Below are positions 58,006-64,000 of a stretch of 64,000 nt of DNA, piece by piece. Numbering within the stretch: position 1 is the first letter of the stretch; every line of letters starts with the position of its first letter. The stretch covers positions 1,426,001 through 1,490,000 of the forward strand of contig NZ_VZPV01000001.1 of assembly GCF_008801405.1 (NCBI RefSeq). The letters are read 5' to 3'. The DNA comes from Ralstonia insidiosa (lineage in GTDB: Bacteria > Pseudomonadota > Gammaproteobacteria > Burkholderiales > Burkholderiaceae). The translations under genes and the position numbers were made by a program. The notes beneath the pieces are model-generated. The model was not told where the DNA came from, made no database searches, and saw nothing but the letters and a program-made list of their open reading frames with translations.

Positions 58006-59805
58006 GTGATCCCGCAGCCGTTCATTGACGACCTGCTCAACCGCGTCGACATCGTCGACGTGGTGGGCCGTTACGTGCAGTTGAAGAAGGGCGGCGCCAA
58101 TTTCATGGGGCTGTGCCCGTTCCATAACGAGAAGTCGCCGTCGTTCTCGGTGTCGCCCACCAAGCAGTTCTATCACTGCTTCGGCTGCGGCGCGCACGGT
58201 TCGGCCATCGGCTTCCTGATGGAGTTTTCCGGGCTGTCATACGTCGAGGCCATCAAGGACCTCGCGCAGTCCGTCGGCATGGTGGTGCCGGAAGAGCGCG
58301 GTGGCTTGCCGCCGGCCGCACGCGCCGAGCAGCAAGCCAAGACGGTCGCACTCGGCGACATCATGGCGCGCGCCTGCGAGCACTACCGCAAGCAACTGCG
58401 CAGCGCTCCCAACGCCATCCAATACCTCAAGGGTCGCGGTCTGACCGGCGAGATCGCCGCGCATTTCGGCCTCGGCTACGCACCGGACGACTGGCAATCG
58501 CTAGAAGCCGTATTCGGCCCGTACCGTGAGGACGCCACCGCCGGGCCGCTCATCGAGGCCGGCCTCGTCATCGAAAGCGAGAAGACCAGCGCCGACGGCT
58601 CGCACCGCCGCTACGATCGCTTCCGCGATCGCATCATGTTCCCCATCCGCAATACCAAGGGCGTGGTGATCGGCTTTGGCGGCCGGGTGCTGGGGCAGGG
58701 CGAGCCGAAATACCTCAATTCCCCCGAGACGCCGCTGTTCAGCAAGGGCACCGAGTTGTACGGCCTGTTCGAGGCGCGCAACGCCATCCGCGAGCTGGAC
58801 TACGTGCTGGTCGTGGAAGGCTACATGGACGTCGTAGCACTCGCGCAGCTCGGGTTTGCCAATGCCGTCGCCACGCTGGGCACGGCCTGCACGCCCATCC
58901 ACGTGCAGAAGCTGCTGCGGCAGGTCGATACCGTCATCTTCTCGTTTGACGGGGACAGTGCTGGTCGCCGTGCCGCGCGCCGCGCCCTGGAAGCCTGTCT
59001 GCCGCACGCCACCGACAACAAAACGATCAAGTTCCTGTTCCTGCCGTCGGAACACGACCCGGACAGTTTCGTCCGTGAAGAGGGCACCGAAGCCTTCGCC
59101 CGCGAAGTGCACAACGCCATGCCGCTGTCGCGCTTCCTGCTGCAGGCCGTGACGGAAGACCTCGACTTGCGCCAGCCCGAGGGCCGTGCCCGCGCCCAGT
59201 ACGAAGCCAAGCCGCTGCTGACCGCGATGCCGTCCGGCGGCTTGCGCCTGCAGATCGTCCGCGGCCTGGCCGACATGACCGGCACCACACCCGCCGACAT
59301 CGAGGCGCTATGTGGCCTGCGCAGCGACCCCGCCCAGGCCGGCCGCATGACGCAGAAGCGTCCGCGTGTGGCGCGTACCGCACCAACCGCGCTGGAGCAA
59401 AAACTGCTGCGCCTGCTGATGCGCTATCCCGCCCTGGCTGCTCGGCTCGATGCGGATGCGCGCGCCCAGTTGACAGCGCCGGAATTGCCCCAAGGTGAGG
59501 TATTGGCAGGGCTGCTGGCCGAATGCGATGCCGCGAGCCCCGAAATGCACTTTGGCGCCTTTGTCGAACGTCTAGGCCAGACGCCGTATGCCGAGGCCTT
59601 CGCCGGACTGCGCGTGACTGTCCTCGAAGACGATATCGAGCTGGAGCCGGCCACCATGGAGTTCGATAGCGCTGTGCAAAAGATGCTTCTTGCGTCGCAC
59701 AAGCGCGAGCTTGAGATGTTGCTGCGCAAGGTGGAAAGCGGTCACGCCAGCGATGACGATCGAGAGCGTATGCGTTGGCTGTTAAGCGAGACCAGCCGCC
59801 GGTAG
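58006..59805 (+). CDS. dnaG: DNA primase, GTG start
   Basis: A 599-residue primase. IPQPFIDDLLNRVDIVDVVGRYVQLKKGG, then the zinc-binding fold (CPFHNEKSPSFSVSPTKQFYHCFGCGAHG, CHC2-type), the TOPRIM region with VVEGYMDVVALAQLGF and SFDGDSAGRRAARRAL (metal-binding DxD) and a C-terminal helicase-binding domain. The GTG at 58006 is 11-15 bases after AAGGGG and gives the canonical N-terminus; the next in-frame ATG is far inside. Second gene of yqeY-dnaG-rpoD. Confidence 0.95.
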   Translation: MIPQPFIDDLLNRVDIVDVVGRYVQLKKGGANFMGLCPFHNEKSPSFSVSPTKQFYHCFGCGAHGSAIGFLMEFSGLSYVEAIKDLAQSVGMVVPEERGGLPPAARAEQQAKTVALGDIMARACEHYRKQLRSAPNAIQYLKGRGLTGEIAAHFGLGYAPDDWQSLEAVFGPYREDATAGPLIEAGLVIESEKTSADGSHRRYDRFRDRIMFPIRNTKGVVIGFGGRVLGQGEPKYLNSPETPLFSKGTELYGLFEARNAIRELDYVLVVEGYMDVVALAQLGFANAVATLGTACTPIHVQKLLRQVDTVIFSFDGDSAGRRAARRALEACLPHATDNKTIKFLFLPSEHDPDSFVREEGTEAFAREVHNAMPLSRFLLQAVTEDLDLRQPEGRARAQYEAKPLLTAMPSGGLRLQIVRGLADMTGTTPADIEALCGLRSDPAQAGRMTQKRPRVARTAPTALEQKLLRLLMRYPALAARLDADARAQLTAPELPQGEVLAGLLAECDAASPEMHFGAFVERLGQTPYAEAFAGLRVTVLEDDIELEPATMEFDSAVQKMLLASHKRELEMLLRKVESGHASDDDRERMRWLLSETSRR

Positions 59806-59897
59806 CTTGAGTAGTGCGCACGTCCCGGTACAAACCTAACTGGGGCGGGCGATTGCGGGTAGCCCCTTGATTTTTCAGGCGAAAACCCGATTTTCAC

Positions 59898-59926
59898 TTA
59901 GACCGGCTGGTCTGGCGTGCTAGAAT
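59898..59926 (+). promoter_or_regulatory. sigma-70 promoter of rpoD with an inverted repeat in the spacer
   Basis: TTAGAC (59898-59903) and TAGAAT (59921-59926) are 17 bases apart. The inverted repeat AGACC (59900-59904) / GGTCT (59909-59913) lies across the -35 and spacer and could bind a regulator. This would allow rpoD to be transcribed apart from dnaG. Confidence 0.6.
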
Positions 59927-59973
59927 AGCCGGTTCGGATTGCAATATCTTTTTCCCATTTTGGGGGAGTGAGC

Positions 59974-62610
59974 GTGCCCATGGTGAAGGTGAAGACCTCC
60001 GCGAAGACCGGTTCCAAGGCCAGTCCTGCTTCTGTTTCTGCCACGCGATCCTCATCGGCGCACGGCGCCGGAGGAGGAAAGACCCCAGCGGGAACGGCGA
60101 AAGTCGCGAATGGTCGGAGCCATATGGGGCAGGTGGTAACAAAGGCGACTGTGCCGGCAAAGACGGGGAAAGCCCAGCCGCGCCAGGCCGCCGAGATTAC
60201 CGTCGCCGCCAAGCCCGTCAAGGCAGCAGCGCGCGCAAAAAGCGCAATCCAGTCTTCAACTGCAGACAAGGTCTCGACGTCGATCGGCACGAGCGCCAGA
60301 CCTGGCGGCAAAACAGCCGCTTCAGTCGCACTCAAGGGCAAGACAACCACCGTGGCGAAATCGAAAGCTACCGAAGTCGAGAGCAAGCAGACCCCTGCCA
60401 GCGCAAGCGCAACCAAAACGGGTACCGCTCGTACCAGCACCGCAGCCAAGCCAGTCAAGGCAACCGCGGAAGACACCAAGCGCACCGCCCAGGCAGAGGC
60501 CACCCCCACAACTCCTCCTGCGCCTCGCGCCGAGGCAGCAGCCGAGCCCAAAAAGCGCGGCCGCAAGCCCAAGGCAGAAACGCAGGCAGACGATGACAGC
60601 AGCACGGACGTGACTGAAGAATTTGACACCCCCGCCGCTCCGGCACCGAAAACCGAAAAGCTGAAGGCCCGTGACCGCAAGGCCAAGGAAAAAGCCCTGC
60701 TCAAGGAATTTGCTGCTTCGCAGCAAGGCGGTTCGGAAGAAGAGCTCGAGGCTCGCCGCCAGAAGCTCAAGGCGTTGATCAAGCTGGGCAAATCGCGCGG
60801 CTACCTGACCTACGCCGAAATCAACGACCACCTCCCCGACGACATGGTCGACGTGGAGTCGCTGGAAACGTTGGTTGCCACGCTCAACGACATCGGCGTT
60901 GCCGTGTACGAGCAGGCTCCGGACGCCGAAACGCTGCTCCTGAACGACAACGCGCCTTCCGTCACCACGGAAGAAGAGGCGGAAGAAGAAGCCGAAGCCG
61001 CGCTGTCGACGGTTGACTCCGAATTCGGCCGCACGACCGACCCGGTGCGTATGTACATGCGCGAAATGGGCACGGTCGAACTGCTGACGCGCGAAGGCGA
61101 AATCGTCATCGCCAAGCGCATCGAAGCCGGCCTGAAGGACATGGTCATGGCCATCTCGGCCTGCCCGGTCACCATTTCGGAAATCCTCGCCATGGGCGAG
61201 CGCGTTGCCAACGACGAAGCCAAGATCGACGAGTACATCGACGGCCTGATCGACCCGAACGCTGAAGCCGATGCTGCCGCTGCAGCCGAGGAAGAAGAGG
61301 ACTTCGAGGAAGAAGAGGCCGAAGAGGAAGCCGACGAAGAGGAAGACGAGGACGATGAAGGTGCTGGCGCTGCCGCCGCTTCGGCCCGTCAACTCGAAGA
61401 GCTCAAGCAGGCTGCGCTGGTCAAGTTTGGCGTAATCGCCGACCAGTTCGACAAGATGCGCCGTGCGTTCGAGAAGGAAGGCTACAAGTCCAAGTCTTAC
61501 GTGAAGGCGCAGGAGGCCATCCAGGCCGAGCTGATGTGCATCCGCTTTACCGCACGTAACGTCGAGCGTCTGTGCGACACGCTGCGCGGTCAGGTGGACG
61601 AAGTCCGCAAGCTGGAACGTGCCATCCTGAACATCGTGGTCGACAAGTGCGGCATGCCGCGCGGTGAGTTTGTTTCGCGCTTCCCGGGCAACGAGACCAA
61701 CCTCAAGTGGATCGACACTGTGGTGGCAGACGGCAAGCCCTACAGCACCATCGTCGAGCGTAACGTGCCGGCCGTGCATGAGCTGCAGCAGAAACTGATC
61801 GACCTGCAGGCGCGCGTGGTGCTGCCGTTGTCGGAGCTGAAGGACGTCAACCGCAAGATGTCGGAAGGCGAGCGCCGCGCCCGTGAAGCCAAGCGCGAGA
61901 TGACCGAGGCCAACCTGCGTCTGGTGATCTCGATTGCCAAGAAGTACACGAACCGCGGTCTGCAGTTCCTCGACCTGATCCAGGAAGGCAACATCGGCCT
62001 GATGAAGGCGGTGGACAAGTTCGAATACCGTCGCGGCTACAAGTTCTCGACGTACGCCACGTGGTGGATCCGTCAGGCCATTACGCGTTCGATCGCCGAC
62101 CAGGCGCGCACCATCCGGATTCCGGTGCACATGATCGAGACGATCAACAAGATGAACCGCATCTCGCGTCAGATCCTGCAGGAAACCGGCAACGAGCCGG
62201 ATCCGGCAACGCTGGCCGAGAAGATGGAGATGCCGGAAGACAAGATCCGCAAGATCATGAAGATCGCGAAGGAACCGATCTCCATGGAAACGCCGATCGG
62301 TGACGACGACGACTCCCATCTGGGCGACTTCATCGAGGATACGAACACGCTGGCCCCGGCCGAAGCGGCGCTGCATGGTTCCATGCGCGGCGTGGTGAAG
62401 GACGTGCTCGACTCGCTGACGCCGCGCGAAGCCAAGGTGCTGCGCATGCGTTTCGGTATCGAGATGAGCACCGACCACACGCTGGAAGAAGTCGGCAAGC
62501 AGTTCGACGTGACGCGTGAGCGTATCCGCCAGATCGAAGCGAAGGCGTTGCGCAAGCTGCGCCACCCGAGCCGTTCGGACAAGCTGAAGAGCTTCCTCGA
62601 GGGGAGCTAA
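59974..62610 (+). CDS. rpoD: RNA polymerase primary sigma factor (sigma-70)
   Basis: The main sigma factor, about 878 residues, much longer than the 613 of E. coli. The first 250 residues are rich in Lys, Ala, Thr and Ser with a KKRGRKPKAE AT-hook-like motif; region 1.1 then starts (EELEARRQKLKALIKLGKSRGYLTYAEINDHLPDD). Region 1.2 TDPVRMYMREMG; a nonconserved region with an acidic run (about 430-466: mostly Glu/Asp); regions 2.1-2.4 ANLRLVISIAKKYTNRGLQFLDLIQEGNIGLMKAVDKFEYRRGYKFSTYATWWIRQAITRSIADQ; region 3; region 4.2 TLEEVGKQFDVTRERIRQIEAKALRKLRHPSRSD. GTG at 59974 is chosen because GGGGGA ends six bases before it; GTG 59968 and ATG 59980 are alternatives. Confidence 0.95.
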   Translation: MPMVKVKTSAKTGSKASPASVSATRSSSAHGAGGGKTPAGTAKVANGRSHMGQVVTKATVPAKTGKAQPRQAAEITVAAKPVKAAARAKSAIQSSTADKVSTSIGTSARPGGKTAASVALKGKTTTVAKSKATEVESKQTPASASATKTGTARTSTAAKPVKATAEDTKRTAQAEATPTTPPAPRAEAAAEPKKRGRKPKAETQADDDSSTDVTEEFDTPAAPAPKTEKLKARDRKAKEKALLKEFAASQQGGSEEELEARRQKLKALIKLGKSRGYLTYAEINDHLPDDMVDVESLETLVATLNDIGVAVYEQAPDAETLLLNDNAPSVTTEEEAEEEAEAALSTVDSEFGRTTDPVRMYMREMGTVELLTREGEIVIAKRIEAGLKDMVMAISACPVTISEILAMGERVANDEAKIDEYIDGLIDPNAEADAAAAAEEEEDFEEEEAEEEADEEEDEDDEGAGAAAASARQLEELKQAALVKFGVIADQFDKMRRAFEKEGYKSKSYVKAQEAIQAELMCIRFTARNVERLCDTLRGQVDEVRKLERAILNIVVDKCGMPRGEFVSRFPGNETNLKWIDTVVADGKPYSTIVERNVPAVHELQQKLIDLQARVVLPLSELKDVNRKMSEGERRAREAKREMTEANLRLVISIAKKYTNRGLQFLDLIQEGNIGLMKAVDKFEYRRGYKFSTYATWWIRQAITRSIADQARTIRIPVHMIETINKMNRISRQILQETGNEPDPATLAEKMEMPEDKIRKIMKIAKEPISMETPIGDDDDSHLGDFIEDTNTLAPAEAALHGSMRGVVKDVLDSLTPREAKVLRMRFGIEMSTDHTLEEVGKQFDVTRERIRQIEAKALRKLRHPSRSDKLKSFLEGS

Positions 62611-62672
62611 TCAGTAGCGGATTGATGCTCGGAGGTGGGTTTCTGCCCACTTTCGAGTAAAATCGCACACAT

Positions 62673-62703
62673 GGCCCGGCCTAACCCGCCGGGTCAATTT
62701 TTT
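62673..62703 (+). terminator. intrinsic terminator of rpoD
   Basis: GGCCCGGC (62673-62680) pairs with GCCGGGTC (62688-62695), including one G-T pair, and is followed by AATTTTTTTG. Confidence 0.82.
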
Positions 62704-62743
62704 GTCGGTTGTCCTCAGTTGTTCATTCGGGACGCCGCTCTTT

Positions 62744-62822
<79 letters not shown>

Positions 62823-63198
62823 TTCTTTCTCCCGGTCTATCTCCCCATTTGCGCAAATCTTTCTGTCGAATGGCTTTCTGCTATTCCGTGCAGAGCTGTA
62901 TCAGGACTGATTTTTGCTGGCGCATATATCTCGCGAAATATATCCGTTTCGACATAATTCGGTTATGTCGCGCTGCACGACATTCCCCCACGAGCGAGGG
63001 GAGGAGTTTAAAACACTTCAAATGAAACAAATTCATTCCTTCGTTTGAAATGCCACCAAATGGCGCCGCACCTGCTTGCGTGAGGCATTGCAGGCAATGT
63101 TTTGAATGAAATCTCTATTTACTTCATAGTCTGTGCAGACCATAGTGGCACGCATAACGACAAGTAAATAGCCAGTAGCGTACCTTCGGAGACACAGG
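62823..63198. other. AT-rich intergenic stretch with an inverted repeat
   Basis: This part is visibly less GC-rich than the rest. It has CGACATAA (62950-62957) / TTATGTCG (62963-62970), a perfect 8-bp stem with a TTCGG loop, and ATATAT...ATATAT around CTCGCGAA just before. TTCAAA/TTTGAA pairs appear at 63018-63049. These look like regulator sites or RNA stems of the downstream genes. No protein frame with support. Confidence 0.45.
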
Positions 63199-63303
63199 AT
63201 GTTACGCATTCAAAACGGGCCTTTCCAGCATTCCGCTTCTGCGCGTGCCCACGCGCATCACCGCCATCGTCATCATCGCAGCGAGCCGGGTTTCTCGCGT
63301 TAG
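63199..63303 (+). CDS. putative small His-rich peptide (34 residues)
   Basis: A short frame from the ATG at 63199 to TAG at 63301, with GGAG seven bases before the start. The peptide opens LRIQNGPFQHSASARAH and then has seven His among ten residues (AHAHHRHRHHRS). I do not recognise it. It might be a metal-binding micropeptide, a leader whose translation senses histidyl-tRNA, or chance. It is followed by three stems (63349-63371, GCGCGTTA/TAACGCGC; 63414-63432, ATCTGCC/GGCAGAT; 63439-63462, CTGTCGGC/GCCGACAG), none with a U-run, before the DUF2957 gene. Confidence 0.4.
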   Translation: MLRIQNGPFQHSASARAHAHHRHRHHRSEPGFSR

Positions 63304-63527
63304 CTGCAACACACCCCGACTGGTTTTGGCATCGGCACCCAACCGATTAGCGCGTTACACGAGTTAACGCGCGCGACAAAACACGTCCGTCGTTTCTGTT
63401 GATTTGCAGGACTGATCTGCCGTCAGGGCAGATTGTGCGCTGTCGGCTGTCGTACGCCGACAGGCGGGGTATTGGCCGGCATTTCCCGGCAAAAACACAA
63501 CAAGTTTTAGAACGTGAGGAGACAACC

Positions 63528-64000
63528 ATGGGTAGTCGACGTCATCTTTTTGTTGTCATGGCAACCAGTTGCATGGTCGCGATGCCGTTCATCGGCGGGT
63601 GCGGCGGTGCAGACGATCCGGGCTCGTCGAACGTTGCGCAGTGCTCGGGTAGTTCTTGTCCGCCAAGCGGGCCAAACACGACGCCAACCACGCCGACGAG
63701 CCTGTGCCCGGCCGCGCTGGACTACACGACCACCTATACCGGTGGTTCGGGCAGTGGCGAGTACATCAAGGTCAAGTTCGATACGAGCAAGAACACGTAT
63801 CAGATGCAGTTCATCGAGTCGTCGGTGCCGACCTCGGCGGGGCAGGTGAACAACACGCGCAAGGGCCTGACCATCAACGGCACGTTCGTGCACCCGACCA
63901 ACCTGCCGACGCCCGAACAGAACCGCTGCGCCTTCGTGCTGCAGTCGGGCAAGACGGCGGACAACAGCTACGCGATCACCGTCAATCCGCAAGACCCGCC
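63528..64000 (+). CDS. DUF2957-type lipoprotein (3' end outside window)
   Basis: Only the first 157 residues are in the window. ATG at 63528 has GAGGAG upstream. The N-terminus (RRHLFVVMATSCMVAMPFIGGC) is a lipoprotein signal with lipobox IGGC, followed by a Ser/Pro/Thr-rich linker (CSGSSCPPSGPNTTPTTPTS) and then the domain beginning YTTTYTGGSGSGEYIKVKFDTSKNTYQMQFIESSVPTSAGQVNNTRKGLTINGTF, which I recognise as the DUF2957 pattern of Ralstonia/Burkholderia outer membrane lipoproteins. Function unknown. Confidence 0.7.
   Translation, partial: MGSRRHLFVVMATSCMVAMPFIGGCGGADDPGSSNVAQCSGSSCPPSGPNTTPTTPTSLCPAALDYTTTYTGGSGSGEYIKVKFDTSKNTYQMQFIESSVPTSAGQVNNTRKGLTINGTFVHPTNLPTPEQNRCAFVLQSGKTADNSYAITVNPQDP

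Noticed and set aside
60322..62565. A 747-codon minus-strand frame opposite rpoD
   Set aside because: Product of Val/Leu/Phe-rich mirror of Glu/Lys-rich codons; no support beyond openness.

Overview
The window is GC-rich chromosomal DNA from a betaproteobacterium of the Burkholderiales, most likely a Ralstonia. This is inferred from protein character (BPSS1780-type and DUF2782 proteins, a C-terminal DUF2957 lipoprotein, an RpoD with a very long Lys/Ala-rich N-terminus) and from gene order (pcaIJFBDC; xseB-ispA-dxs; yqeY-dnaG-rpoD-tRNA). No prophage, insertion sequence, CRISPR array or rRNA operon is visible. Most of the window is core chromosome with a moderately accessory left half.

Region by region. 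1-7.1 kb: the N-terminal part of a glycosyltransferase-39 membrane protein (minus), two tandem NUP-family secreted proteins, then a Fur-type promoter, a structured leader with an internal terminator, a TonB-dependent siderophore receptor and a coupled small secreted protein. 7.1-7.4 kb: an intergenic palindromic repeat element. 7.5-12.9 kb: D-amino-acid dehydrogenase, an orphan polar amino acid binding protein, and a complete polar amino acid ABC transporter on the other strand. 13.2-27.4 kb: an aromatic catabolism island. An IclR regulator faces the beta-ketoadipate operon pcaI-J-F-B-D-C, which continues into a branched-chain-type ABC transporter; its binding protein is convergent, and a LysR/pobA divergent pair closes the block. 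Two operator pairs with the same architecture (about GTTCG-N5-CGAAC, twice, 19 bp apart) lie before pcaI and before the transporter binding protein, so the transporter is probably part of the PcaR regulon and imports an aromatic acid.

27.3-31.1 kb: a GH114-like lipoprotein, a small unknown protein, an initiation factor IF-1 gene with a TTG start and a secreted glycosidase-like protein behind an array of short inverted repeats. 31.2-50.3 kb: housekeeping genes galU, valS, uvrD-type helicase, thrB, LOG-family protein, polA, type II NADH dehydrogenase, dienelactone hydrolase, ZIP transporter, sulfurtransferase, EamA transporter, Rieske oxygenase. 50.7-62.8 kb: xseB-ispA-dxs, folE2, tsaD, an HI0933-type flavoprotein, yqeY, dnaG, rpoD and a CAU-anticodon tRNA. 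62.8-64 kb: an AT-richer intergenic stretch with a 34-codon His-rich small reading frame with a good ribosome binding site, then a truncated DUF2957 lipoprotein.

The observations most worth following up are the paired pca operators, the terminator inside the siderophore receptor leader, the misnamed NUP 'permease' pair, the His-rich small frame, and the operator array before the secreted glycosidase. All identifications are from reading the sequence; no database search was run.
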